Positions 11,297 to 23,107 of a DNA stretch of 64,000 nt are shown one piece after another. The stretch is from Atherinomorus stipes (taxonomy: Eukaryota; Chordata; Actinopteri; Atheriniformes; Atherinidae). Under the pieces are notes generated by a model, which ran no database searches, was not told the DNA's origin, and worked only from the letters and a program-made list of their open reading frames with translations. Location: NCBI GenBank assembly GCA_023101725.1, contig JALJCO010003053.1:620001-684000 (forward strand). Direction: 5' to 3'. The position numbers and the translations under genes are program-made. Each line of letters begins with the position of its first letter. The stretch's first letter is position 1.

Positions 11297-11707
11297 CCTT
11301 TTTTTTATACTAATGGGTGATGAGCGCTAAATACCAAATATACGTTTCCACCCCATTTCTCTCGTTGCCTTGAAAGGGTGTGTGCTGCAAAATGAACTGC
11401 AATTCGGTGTCTGAATTTCCTGCGCTGCCCTGCGGAAGTGACGTCAAATGACCTACATCCGTAGTTTTGATACAGTAAGAAGATGGTCACGTTAAATTAA
11501 AATGTAGCGATAGTTATGGATTCTTCTGCCGTCAGCAAACAATCCAGATTAACTGAGACACTAAAGTGTAACTTAAAGAAAAAGCTTAGTGAACAACATT
11601 ATAGCTTCAGTTTGTGCACGCTCCTGTGACAGCTTGGCTCATGGCTGCAGTTACCTGAAGCACCAGTCGCGAGTTTCGTTTCTTAATCTAGCCTCAAGTC
11701 CCTTTAA
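11297..11707. mobile_element. TTAA-target MITE, copy A
   Basis: This stretch matches 54026-54507 along its length (shared blocks such as TGATACAG, GATAGTTATGGATTCTTCTG, AGCTTCAGTTTGTGCACGCT). The right end is CTAGCCTCAAGTCCCTTTAA with TTAA at 11704-11707. The left end is eroded into a T-run near 11300. No coding sequence. The better copy B shows the termini. Confidence 0.7.
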
Positions 11708-12063
11708 GTTAGTTTAAAGATTATTAATTCAAAATATGTAAATTCATGATCTTTCATCTAAATAATATTTTTGATCCCAAAAACTGTAGCTGAATTGAAA
11801 TGTGTGGGATTATGTCCTGATAGGGATGCAAGATTGACAAACCTGTAAATTTGAAGAACACCTGTTCAAATCTTGGCTTGGACCATTCTGTGTGGAGTTT
11901 GCATGATATTCTATGTCTGACAGGGTTTTCTGACAGTAATTCAGTTTCCTCAGAAATACCACAACTCAACTGCATGTTAGGCCAATTCATCATTCTAAAT
12001 GACAAGTGTGAGTATTTATGATGGCCCTGTGATGGACTGCCAGTGTAGCTAGTCTCATGCCAG

Positions 12064-12955
12064 CAGTGTTGTATAGTAACGAAGTAAAAATACTTTGTTA
12101 CTTAAGTAGTATTTTTTTATATTTGTACTTTACTTTACTACTTCTATTTATGATTACTTTTACTTCACTACATTTTCCGAAAAAAATCAATACTTTTACT
12201 CCATTACATTTACCTGAGCATCTTACTTGTTGCAAAATAACAAGGAACCTAATAGCCAATGGACAGTCTTTGTTTTGTTGTAGTGGGGCTAGCAGTCACT
12301 AGTAGCAGCCTTGTGCAGCTGTCTCTGAAGCTAAACACACCTTTACCTGCCTCAGCAGCAGGTGAAAGGCTGTTCAGCATCACTGGTCTGGTCTACAGCC
12401 CAAGAAGAGTGAGACTGAGTTCTCACCATTTTGAGAAACAACTTCTTTTGAGGTTGAACAAAAAGTTTTTCAGGGTTCAGTGATGACTGGATGGACAGTT
12501 CAAATGCTGTCGCACTGCAGTCATGTCAAAGTTCAACCAGTCAAGTTTTTTGTTTGATTGCAACCCCTCCAAGCTCTAAGAGTTTATTAGGAATGATTTT
12601 ATATTAAATGCTCGTGGGTATGAATGTTGGTAGGTCTGTAAGGATGTTTGTGTATTTTTCTATATGGTTGGGTTTATGTAAGGAGGTATTGAAGCTCCTT
12701 TACACTTTGCAAATTAAACAAAACAAAATCTAAATTAAACAGGAATAAAGAAAATGTTAAACTCAAATTTCTGATTGCATTTTATTAACAGTACTTTTTA
12801 CTTTTGATACTTAAGTACAGTAAATACGAGCTACTTTTTTACTTTTATTCAAGTAATATTCTAGCAGGCGACTTTCACTTTTACTTGGGTAATTTTCCGG
12901 TTAGGTACTTTTACTTTTACTCAAGTATGGATTTTGGGTACTTTATACAACACTG
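12064..12955 (+). mobile_element. Non-autonomous hAT transposon, copy A
   Basis: The ends are CAGTGTTGTATAGTAACGAA and ...TACTTTATACAACACTG, terminal inverted repeats beginning CAGTGTTGTA, with subterminal TACTTTACTTTTACT-type repeats as in Tol2-like hAT elements. A perfect 8-base target duplication, CATGCCAG, flanks it (12056-12063 and 12956-12963). It carries only the tail of a transposase gene. Confidence 0.9.
12328..12483 (+). pseudogene. hAT transposase C-terminal (dimerisation) fragment
   Basis: The reading [18 protein letters not shown] followed by SPRRVRLSSHHFEKQLLLR is the conserved C-terminal dimerisation motif of hAT transposases (PASSAASERVFS-type). The N-terminal zinc finger and the catalytic core are absent from the 0.9 kb element. 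The stop after RVQ at 12483 may be the native end. Confidence 0.8.
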
Positions 12956-13015
12956 CATGCCAGGTGACAGCTGGGATGGACTCCAGCTCATACATGACCC
13001 TCAACAGAATAATGG

Positions 13016-13809
13016 AAATTTAGAAAATGTGACACCGTTTGAGACCCCGAGCAAGACCCCAGTGAACATCCTTTTTTAGGCTCTTTCCCATGTAAACTGT
13101 TTAAGTACAGGAACATATGTACTCTATATTCGAAATAGGAAGTCATTTAAGCTCCAGGTTGAGTTCATGACATTAGGTCAGAAAAATACAGAAAGAGGAG
13201 TTATGAGACATTGTGACTATCTTATGCTGGAATCGGAATTTGGCATTTATTAGATTCATGTCTGTTTTTGCTTGAGAGACAGGAAACAGGCACTTCGTCT
13301 GCATGGAAAACTTTGTTACCAAGGATGTACTGAAACCACACATGTGGGAGAAGGGGTCACACAGACAGAGTTAATCTCATTCTTAGGAAGACTTTTTGGA
13401 CTTAACCCAAGCTCTTTGCGGTCTTCACACTTGTAGGGGTTGCCCAGGAAATAAACAGGAAATACATCATCCACGGAGTGTGCCCACAAGGAGGAGTTTC
13501 CTGCCTCTGAGGAATGCTGGCCATCATGTAATCCAGCTGCCGTGTGTTAAGAGTATGAACTCTTGATAAGTCATACATAATTTGATTGTTGCTTACATTA
13601 GCAGTGTTCACTAAACAGCAACAGAATCAAACCAGAGACCATCACATAAACACATGCACACACTCACATTATGAAATCAATACCAACTCCTCCACAGCTG
13701 GTAATGAATTTGCTTGTCATATTTGGCTTTCAGTAATGGAAAACACCTAATGGAGCATCCAATCCACGGAGAAAAAGAGGTCATATAAAAACTAGAAATT
13801 ACAGGAAAT
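13016..13809. other. Intergenic, no gene recognised
   Basis: No coding, RNA or repeat signal that I can support. Confidence 0.4.
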
Positions 13810-14002
13810 GGGCCACATGCACAACTCCACTACTTCCTGAACTTGGTAGTGCTCCTCTGTGGACGAGCTGATCAATCCAGGTGTGTCTGACCAATTACTG
13901 AGGTCAGACATACTTGGATTAATTAGTTTGTCCAGTAATGAAAGACAGGAAACAAAGGAGCACTACTAAGTTCAGGAAGTGGTGGAGTTGTGCATATAGC
14001 CC
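13810..14002. mobile_element. Foldback MITE, copy A
   Basis: The 193-base segment is an imperfect palindrome. The left arm reads TGCACAACTCCACTACTTCC and GAACTTGGTAGTGCTCCT; the right arm is its inverse, ending AAGTGGTGGAGTTGTGCA. The centre holds a second inverse pair around TCCAGGTGTGTCTGACC and GGTCAGACATACTTGGA. A diverged sister copy is at 16759-16983. No coding sequence. Confidence 0.8.
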
Positions 14003-16758
14003 ATATGGGCAAAAACATTTTTCTTCTTGTTGTGTTTTGTCAAAGTTGGGAATAACACTGGAAAAAACTTGTTCTATGACCATTTCCAGTAAAAATCACT
14101 GGGATATTTGCTGATTGTTTGACATTAACAGGCAACTTTAGTCAGGATTACCCCCTTCTTTAACAAGAATTGCAAACATGTACATCTAAGGTGATAACAG
14201 ATGTGTAGAGTACACACATAAAGTGTACCATATTTGTACAATGGATAGATCTTCTGGTGCAGTTGAGAGAATTGACAAAGAAAAAGAAAAATAAACTATA
14301 AAGTAGACCTGCAGACCGAAGAGTCTAATTCAGTATAAGAAAAAATTTCAGATGATTTTTGTAGGAGTTCATTTTTCTTTGATCAAACAAAGCAAAAAAT
14401 TATATAATTAGTCATTTTAAACGTGGGAATCTTATGGTGCTTTTGGAAAAACACTTGTACTGTGTTTATTATAACAGGGCTCTCTCCATGAAGTGCTCCT
14501 GCCAACAGCAATGAGATTTTACTGCTCAGATGGATTTGCATTCACTGGATCAGGTTGACTTGTGATTCAATCTCGATTTCAAAAACGTTCACTCTTGGTA
14601 AAATTTAAATGAAAACAAAATACAATGATTAGCTAATCTCATAAATCAATATTTCATTCAGAGACTATAACAGAAAACATGACTAATGCTGAAAAGAAGA
14701 CATTTTACAGTTTAATTCTTCCTTGTTGATTCTTTATTTCCTCTAAAAACAGTTATTCTGCCAAAGAATTTGCCACTCTTCACTACTGCTACCTGCTACA
14801 GCCAAAAAAGACTCCGATCAAAGTTCAGTCTTGTTTCTTTCCAGTCAATACTCTTCACATGGATAATGACGTCATATTAACCATTTTCTCCTCTCCCAGA
14901 GGCCTGTGTTTCCAAACTGGAGGTTTCTGCTCATCCACCCTCTGTTTTTTCACTTACAATTCCCTGTCAACTCACCTTCTCCTTTCTTTTTCCTGGATTC
15001 AGCATAACTAACCTTATCAGTAGTGTAGGGATGTTGTCACATTTAATGTTTAAAATTTTCATTCTATTCTGTTCTCATTCTGCGTGAAGTGTACAGGATG
15101 TGGTTTTGCATTGTATAGATGAAAAATGCATGGATGCTGATGTAAAAGTGATGGTCTGGAAGGCAGCATATGCTGCTCTAAATCTCAGTGGACATTTCTG
15201 TGTTAATGCTGTCACTGTAGAAGTGTTATAAATTAGCTTAAGGAGAGCAATAAAAGCCCAGACCAACACAGAGTCTGGCTTTTGAACCTGTTAACAGACA
15301 AAGTGTGTAATTTTTTCCAAAAATAATCTGAACTCCACCTAATTAGCTTAACCAAAACTGTTTCCACTGAGTCAAGAAACAGACTTTTCTTTTACATGCA
15401 AAGATTCAGCTGGTATGTAATTCTATTCCAAACAGTAATCCCTGGCCCATGAGGTTATATCAGCTACTGATGAATGATTGTTCTTGATATGGTCAGTTCA
15501 AGGCTTTTGCCCTTGACATATATATTCAAGATTCCAGCTTCCTATAATTTTTTAATCATATTATGTACCGTAGATTTTAATTGGCTCAAACTTTTATAGA
15601 TATTATTTTGTAGTTCATCATAAATAAAATCTCCCGTTGACATGCACCTCAACTTTTTTAAACTTCTTTTTTGGAATTTGTTGAAAGCTGCCTCTTGCAT
15701 AGTAAATGCTGAAATATGCTTCATGGATCAAAGCAATTGTGTTTTTATGAAGCAGAATGACATTTTTTCCATTGTGTAATATGTCTTGTGATTTTTGACC
15801 CACGGAACATTAACTGTTGTCCTTTATAGTGGGTGCTTTGAATTAATAAATAGCAGCAACAACAAAAAACTACAACAGCAAAAGCAGTTCTCTGCAAAAT
15901 TATTTGTTGTATCAAAAAAATCCCCAGTCTGAGGAGGGACATTTAAAAAATGGCTCTCCTTTGCTCCAATCACATTAGTGCTACACACAATTGTCAATTA
16001 AGAAGGAGTCTATAGTGGTCTGGCCTGACTTTTATTGGCTAAACAAATTTGATGAAAGTTTGCAAGCTTGACCTTTATGCTGTATTAAGATAAAAGGAGC
16101 ATTAAAGGAAATGGAAGCGTCAAGAAGCCTCGCTATTCAAGCACAACTCAAAAAATGAAAAAAAGATATTGCAATACTGACCAAAGCCATACTTGTCAAT
16201 AATATAATCAATTTAGCCATTTTGCAGACAGTAAAGCCAATAATGTAGTAACTTGCCAATGATGTAGCAAAGTTTTTGAGTCAATAATGTGATAACATTT
16301 TTCCAATAATCCCGTGAGTTATTACATTATTGGCTGGTTATTACATTACTGGCCATTGAAAAAAAAACCTTTGAAAAATGTAATAATTTCAACTAATAAT
16401 TAAACATGTGTAAGACTGCAAATCTCATTTTTGCCTGTTTTGTCTAGTTTGTTAATCAAAATAGTTTCTTTGTCTCCGGTCATGATTGCAAATGAATACT
16501 GGTTCTCAAACATTTTATGGTAAAATTTAGGCCAGAAAAAAAGAAGAGAAAAGACAAAAAAGCAGAATGAATGGCACAGTTGTCCTTTTCATTAAAGGGC
16601 CTGCACTTGATTTATAATCTCTCTAAGAAAAATGCTTTTTACATGGTATATAAAAGTAATCTTATAAAAATTAAGTTACTCATTGGAAGTGCATATGCAT
16701 GAATCCAGGCCTTTTTAGTTTAGGTTTCTAACTCTGCCGTGATGATTTTCTCAGCCAA
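14003..16758. other. Intergenic AT-rich region
   Basis: I see no convincing gene. The short frames here have no recognisable similarity. A locally repetitive stretch at 16200-16360 repeats 'aataatgtaataac'-like phrases. Confidence 0.4.
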
Positions 16759-16983
16759 TGGATTTTATGCACAACTCTATTACTTCCTGAACTTGAGCCA
16801 ACTCCTTTTCTTCCAGTCTTTCATTACTGGACAAACGGATTAATCCAGATCGTGTCTGGCCATTGTCCTTGTGGTTACTGAGGTCAGGCACACCTGGATT
16901 AATCAAATCATCCAATTATGAAATACAGGGGACAAAGGAGCTGGCTTAAGTTAGGAAGTAGTGGAGTTGTGCAAAAAGCCCAT
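16759..16983. mobile_element. Foldback MITE, copy B
   Basis: Same family as 13810-14002: left arm ATGCACAACTCTATTACTTC, right arm GAAGTAGTGGAGTTGTGC, with the same inner pair around ATTAATCCAG and CTGGATTAAT. It has diverged from copy A in the centre. Confidence 0.75.
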
Positions 16984-18230
16984 GAAGTTCATTCTACAGA
17001 AGTTCTAGTTTCCAATCAGCCACTAACAGCGTCTCCTAAGGAGGGGTGCCCTCCCTTAGCGTTTGCAGGGCAGCTCTTGTAAACAGAACCGCATGGTGTC
17101 CATTGAAGGGAAAGTCGCGATACCTCCACTGGCTGTCACTGCTTACAGCAAAACAGCCTGAAAGGACAAAAAACTGAGGAAGAGAAGAGAGACATGAAAT
17201 GCAAGAGACCAAAGAAAGAATAACGTTTGTGGTGGATTGTACTGAAGGTAGAGAGCAGCTGGATGGCCTTGGACAGAATGTGGACTGGAAATTGGCTGTA
17301 ATCCTTCTAGACAGGTATATTTTCAATCACTTTCTTCATTCTAACCTTTTATATGTCCTCGGCTGCTGGCGCTCTGGCACGACCTCTTGTGGTTTGACTG
17401 CATCCTCCTCTCTATACCATATTTAACACAATGATATTTGCACTGTTTAACCATAACACCGTAACGTTTACATCACATCACTTTCACCCACAGTGGCCGG
17501 TTAGGTACTTTTTTAGGTTGTCATGTTGTAATGTCGCCTATAACATCGTAACACATCATAATTGTGCATCTATGGTAAGCTACATGTTTATGATTCCAGT
17601 GACAGAAAATGTCATTTAGCTGATTCGCAGCCATTTACAGGAGCCAAAACAGGAAAATCCCTGGAAGATGTGAGTTTCTTCTGGAGAGTTTCTTTGTGTA
17701 CAAGTATGAGATGTACACGTTATTTCATGCATGTCGAGTGGAGTCATGTCAAAGTAGAATAGGAGTGTTTCCCACTGGGAGTTATTTGTTATACAAAATT
17801 TTTTGTTAGAATATTGCCCATTTGCTTTGATATGTAAATTCAATTATTTCATGTAGCCTGACATGGAACATAAAAATTAAGACATTGGAAATATTTCTCA
17901 AAGAAACTTAGAAAATGATTCATTCCTTATTTAACAAATTGGGGGTATGCTTATTTTTGTTTTCTTTTGTTCGGACAAAAGGTGTATGAAAGTTGTTTCA
18001 TTTACCTTGACATGTTTCGACTCTCATCTGCAGTATTCCTCAGAAGCGTCAGATGATTGCTGTGACGTGTCCTTATGTGTGTGTGGGGGTATGCTTAATT
18101 TGACATTTATTTTCTGTCTCCTGTAGTAATGGAGAGGGACCCAACTGCAGTCACGATACGTCGCCATATATCCAATCGATGCCGAAAGTCCCAAGCGGAA
18201 GTATCTTCTTCATGTAACTTACTAAAATCT
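16984..18230. other. Intergenic, no gene recognised
   Basis: No supportable gene. A GGTATCGCGACTTTCCC-like stretch (minus strand, near 17120) looks repeat-derived but I could not define an element. Confidence 0.35.
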
Positions 18231-18266
18231 AACCTTAACCCTAACCCTTCCCCTAACCCTAACCAC
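18231..18266. repeat. Short degenerate telomere-like (CCCTAA) tract
   Basis: About five imperfect CCTAAC/CCCTAA units occur in 36 bases, the vertebrate telomere hexamer. It is too short and imperfect to be a functional telomere. Confidence 0.7.
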
Positions 18267-18786
18267 CAACCACCAATGGAAACATTCCAAAAATTTGGCC
18301 TATTAGGGTGATGTTCGTGTAAGACTGTTCAGGCATTAGTAAGGAGGTTTGATGTTCACCATGGGGTGTCGGTCAGAACACACAGGACTCACTTGTACAG
18401 TTAACTGTCTTTACTGGTCACTCTTGATCACAACAGCACAGTAATGCAACAAACGACAGGCTTACAGGTGAGAAATTCCAGGGCTAGTTAAGGTGAATTA
18501 TGTAAGTGAGTGTGGTCTATAAACACAGAAATACAAAGCCATGAGGAATATTCATTTGGCAAATAAACCCATTCAAGGTGCTAATTATTACTAATAAATC
18601 CCTTACAGTTAGGATTAAACATGCATGTGTTCAAGGCTAACAGTTACAGTAAGTGGCATGTAACAGATCAGTTAGCTTAATAGCACAAAAAGGCTCATCG
18701 TGAATGGAGGAACACTTCTGAATAAGCAAATCAGCTAAATAACATTAAAGGCTAAATAAACATCCTGTTCAGGCAGAAATACAACT

Positions 18787-19010
18787 GAAGAGTTCATTTG
18801 CAAAAACAGTTAACCACCACTTAGAAAAACTGCTCCTGCAAATAAACACTTCATTTACTTTTGAATATTTTCACCAAATCACACTCCCATGAAATAGAGG
18901 GTTTTAATGATGTTAAATGGAGAAAGGAGGTTTGTACCCGACAGACGAAAAGCAGTTAACTCAGTTTTTTTCTAAATGGTGGTTAACTGTTTTTGCAAAT
19001 GAACTCTTCA
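18787..19010. repeat. Inverted repeat with ~45-base arms
   Basis: The arm at 18787-18832 and its inverse at 18961-19010 share GAAGAGTTCATTTGCAAAAA, CAGTTAACCACCA and TTAGAAAAA with about two differences. The loop of about 130 bases is unrelated. Probably a MITE; no target duplication was confirmed. Confidence 0.7.
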
Positions 19011-20503
19011 ACTACTTACTTACATTTCTTCACAGATGCACACAGTTCACCATATTTAACTGGCTAGAAGTCTCTCCAACAGTCTTCTCTCCTCGTGCTC
19101 ACTGCTGCTCCTGATTTTTGATATGTTTTACCCCTTATGGGAAAAAAATTCTGAGGGAAAGTTTCTGTTCCAATGTGTGTCAAAGAGTATACTGGTATGT
19201 GTAGATATCCTAGAAACCCTATTGAGACTGCAAAACTTCTCAATGTGCACTGAACAGTCCAAAGCAGACTTCTTCTCATGTTTAGGATTCTTTTTTGGAA
19301 AACTTTATGTTGTAGTCCAATGTAACTAGATGCTGAGTCAATTCAATGACTCAAAGATTTTCCATCTTACAAAAGCAGAACTTCAAAACTGGATGAGGAA
19401 GAGAGCAGAACTCAGTTTCACATTCCAGGGGAAAAAAACATACACAAGACTCCATCTGTCATCCCTTAGCCTGGACAAAGAAAACAGGTGCCAGATGATG
19501 CCAGACACAAGATATTAAAGGAGAATGACTAAAATAAACTGTGGTTTTCCATACAGTTCCACGTAGTTGTCGTACAGTATTTCCAAGCACTGCATCATTG
19601 ATCAATTTAAAAGGCAACTGACAAAAATGTGGCAGGGAAGGGTGGTTCTAAAGCTTGCTGCTGAACACTTGACCCATACGCAAAAACATTTGTGTGAAGG
19701 CTTAAAGGGTGTATTCAGGTGTGCAGGGAGACCAGACCACCAAAGACACTGTAGTATCTATAAGTCTGTATTGCTTCTTTCTTGAGGAGTAAATGGACAA
19801 ATTCAGCAAGTGAAATAAAGAGTTTATTTACTTTTTTCAGTTTTAAGCTTATCTTGCTTTGTGCTTTCTTATTGTTATTTCCCATTATCTATTCAAACTT
19901 GGACCAGAATACAGCAGGATCTGAAACCACCCACTTTGATCCTACTATATATTTTCTTAAAAAATATTTCTTGTAGCAGGATTTATTCTCCAAAGTCATT
20001 TTAAGCAAACTAGAGAAGACATCTTTGAATTGCCTCTGGTTTTAGTGTTTTTAGTATTTGGAAAAATAAAACAAACAAACAAAAAACACTAAAACAAAAC
20101 AACAACACCAACAAAAAAACACACACAAAGTCTGTCATTTCAATTAACCCTGGTTAAAACAAATATGGAGAGTAAATTCCAGTCAAAGAATCTGGACCCA
20201 GACTTTTTCTGCTGCAAATTTATCAAACACATTAAAGCCAGCCGCGGTATTTCTGTTCAGAAACGCTTTTGTTGGAGGAAATGGTCCTTCCATCCTGACA
20301 GCAGTCAGTATCATAAAAAGGAAGGAAAAAAGTCAGACCTCTGTGAGAGCTGCAGTTCTGTAAAAACTCTGACCAACCCTTGCCATTCGCACCGAAAGGC
20401 AGGAATTGGTAATTCGCACAGTATAGAAAGAACCAGTCAATGCCTTTATCTCTGCCCCTCCCCCTCCCCTCTCCCCATGAGCATCGCTCACTGTAAACAA
20501 ATA
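19011..20503. other. Intergenic, no gene recognised
   Basis: Short frames only, and A-rich simple sequence near 20070-20130. Confidence 0.35.
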
Positions 20504-20608
20504 TAGCCATAGATATAAACACTAGATGCCGCCTTTGGACCCGTATCGGCTTGGCCACCATCTTAGGAAGGGGTTTCTTACAAGCAGTTAGGTCCATATC
20601 TATGGTTA
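20504..20608. mobile_element. Small MITE with CCATAGATAT ends
   Basis: The ends TAGCCATAGATATAAAC and, inverse, TAACCATAGATATGGAC form a terminal inverted repeat with TA at both sides (20504-20505, 20607-20608), so TA is the likely target duplication. The interior carries GATGCCGCC and GGCCACCATCTTAGG. A related inverse stretch lies at 21770-21852. Confidence 0.6.
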
Positions 20609-21363
20609 GGTGTCATTTCTTTGACTTCATGCTGAAAGATTGAGCCATCTGCAGCTGTCATTTCAGACCAGAAGACTTGGACAGAACTGGACAGTCAGCT
20701 TGTTTGAAAGGAGTGACCATCTACAGTAGTTTTACTTTTCCTGACGTTTTTGCAAAGTTTGTATCATGATATAAAAATATTTCAGTGCTCACTAAATGAT
20801 TATAAAAGAAACAAAAGTTTTCCTTTTTGAATTCATCCTCATATAAACATTTAAAACTTAGTTACAGTAATTAGTGTCACATCCTTGATGATAAAATGCA
20901 ATATTCTGATAAGACATTTTTTAAACATCACATGGGCGAGTTATTCTTAAGTACTTGAATAATGTAGAATATTATTTATTTATCTAGACTTACCAGAAAT
21001 ACAAACCTGATAAAGGCCCTGCGAAAAACAAAATTATTACACCTGGTAGCTAAAATCAGTTCACATTTACCTGAAGCAATACTGGATGATAAGCATGAAG
21101 AAAATGAATAAATTCACATGGATAATTCTGTTGTTATGGTACATTCAACCTGATGTTTATGTGTTCAAATTTGCAGTTTTTACTACAGCAGAAAATGAAT
21201 GAATAAAGGTTTTATGTGTTTGGTTCTAATGGTATTTATTACCTTTTTTTATTATGGCAATTTGTGGTTTTGTTCTGGTTTATGATTTATTATAGCTTAT
21301 TTCTTCATTCATTATCTTTGTGCTCCACTACTGTATATGTATGTGTATATGTGTTTGTGTGTA

Positions 21364-21369
<6 letters not shown>

Positions 21370-21430
<61 letters not shown>
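21370..21430. repeat. (TA)n followed by (GA)n microsatellite
   Basis: About 23 TA units (21370-21416) run directly into seven GA units. Confidence 0.95.
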
Positions 21431-21431
<1 letters not shown>

Positions 21432-21477
21432 AAGATCAGTTTTTTTTTTTTCAAATAATAAAAAAAAAAAAGCTGCC

Positions 21478-21546
21478 TGACCAGTGTTATGTGGGAGACA
21501 CACGGCAAGTCTGACTTGCCGTGTGTCTCCCACATGGTGTTGGTCA
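21478..21546. repeat. Perfect short palindrome with imperfect flanks
   Basis: Arms 21491-21511 and 21513-21533 are exact 21-base inverses around a single T. Outside them the inverse match continues with a few mismatches, out to TGACCA on the left and TGGTCA on the right. No gene or known RNA family was recognised. Confidence 0.85.
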
Positions 21547-21769
21547 CGCTGGTACCAGGCTATAAAATCATGATGTATGCATGTGGGTGTGTGTCTAAGT
21601 ATGTGTATATGTAAATGAAATAATCTATTCTTTGTCATAAATGTCAGATATTTATAATAAACCAAACGGCTTGAAAATCAGTTGAAAATTTAGTCAGTTA
21701 TGGTGTATTTAATCGGGGATAGATCTCTGCCTACATTGATTAATGCAATGAGGAGACACGGCTTCCTCC

Positions 21770-21852
21770 TGCCTAAGATGGTGGCTGAGCTGACGTATTG
21801 CTCCAATGAACAGCAGTGTTGGAGGCGGCATCTGTGATATCTATGAATATAG
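21770..21852. repeat. MITE fragment related (inverse) to 20504-20608
   Basis: Read in reverse, it carries CATAGATATCAC, GATGCCGCC and GCCACCATCTTAGG in the same order as the small MITE at 20504. The remainder differs. Confidence 0.45.
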
Positions 21853-23107
21853 CTAACAGACTGCTAACTGCTGCTGTGCCAAAAAAAAACAAAACACAAA
21901 AATAGGTAAGGATTAAGTCTTGGAGGCATTGACATTTGCAGTGTGGACTTTTTACCGCGCAAAAGGAGTTGGAGGTGAGTAAATTAAGGCTTTTAGAAAT
22001 GTGGTTTTTCAGCTGTTTACTAGAAAGCTAACAAGCTATCCACTTGGCTGTTATTGGTTATCTTCGCCAACCTGCACTGGTGCGCTGCGCACGTTCCCAC
22101 GTTCCTGCGCTCTGAAAGTGTGGTTTCGAGTGGTGTGTGTGTGTTTTTTTTTTAAATGTAGCTTGCTCAAACTGTTTTCCAAGATTGCCAACCCTTGCTT
22201 TAATGAAAGGGTGTGGTCTGTGTTTGGTTATGTTCTTGCAGAGTTCTTTTGTCTTTTTTCTCTTGGTCATCTTTTAAGTCCTCTGTCTCCTGTTGCATCT
22301 ACAGTTAGTAGAGCCTAGTCTAGTGTATTACTTTTAGCTTACTTCCTGCTCCCTGCATCTGGTTGTTAATTACCATACCAAGGGACTTCTAAGACAATAA
22401 ATAAATGAATGAATAAATAAAATGATTGGCCCTGGCATTTTGAGATCATGACTACCACAAATCCATGAGCAACACAAAATAGGGAGAAAACATGGTCACA
22501 AGTGAAATAAACACATAATTGTTAAAATAAGAATTAAACAAAAGATGCTCTTTTTTTTCTAGCATCACAAACTTTATCCGACTGTTTCTTTAATAATGCA
22601 GTTTTCTGGATCGTGTTAGGTTCTATTAGTTCTGGTTTCCTTGTTTTTCCACTGAATTTAACAACACTTTGAAGTACTTTTAAATTATATATAAAAAGAA
22701 AAAAAACAGGAACCTTTTACTGTTTATTTGATGCTTATCAAAAATAAAAACACATGTAAGAATGGTGGAATAGCTCCAACGGAAACTACTTAATCTTCTA
22801 AATCTTATTTCCATACTAATAGTGCTGCTGAACTATTCCAAAAATCACAGTGTGCAGCTCAGCATCTTAAAGCAAAAAAGACTTTGATATGACGATCCAG
22901 CGGCATTGCAAGTCTTTTTACAAAAGTGTTTGTGGGGGAAAAAGACAACATGAATCACAGCTGTATTTAAACCTTTAGTATTTTTGTGGTCTCAGTAAAG
23001 CAAATTATGTCACAAATACAGAGAAGCTACAGATTCTACTGAGGTGGCCTTGCAACAAAATATGTATACAGTATATTGTCTGGAGAAAGACACATAATTA
23101 ACATCAC
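21853..23107. other. Intergenic, no gene recognised
   Basis: Apart from short unconvincing frames (for example 22001-22318) nothing can be supported. Confidence 0.35.

Larger units (their letters stand above)
11840..13015 (+). repeat. Dispersed SINE-like repeat split by a hAT insertion
   Basis: The left part (to 12063) holds CTGTGTGGAGTTTGCATG and CCCTGTGATGGACTGCCAG; the right part (from 12956) holds CAGCTGGGATGGACTCCAGC, ending near 13015. Together they form one continuous copy of the repeat also seen at 41690-42130 and 35535-35658. The interruption is exactly the hAT element and its 8-base duplication. Confidence 0.7.

Noticed and set aside
17036..17326. Minus-strand ORF with GGTATCGCGACTTTCC-like sequence
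   Set aside because: Looks repeat-derived, but no ends or second copy in this window to support an element.
21491..21533. microRNA precursor
   Set aside because: The loop would be one base and the stem perfectly paired, unlike animal pre-miRNAs, and the sequence matches no family I know.
21305..21665. ORFs across the TA/GA microsatellite
   Set aside because: They translate simple repeat (Tyr-Ile runs) and are not genes.
22001..22318. 105-residue plus-strand ORF
   Set aside because: Composition-driven, no recognisable motif, contains a T-run-derived Phe stretch.
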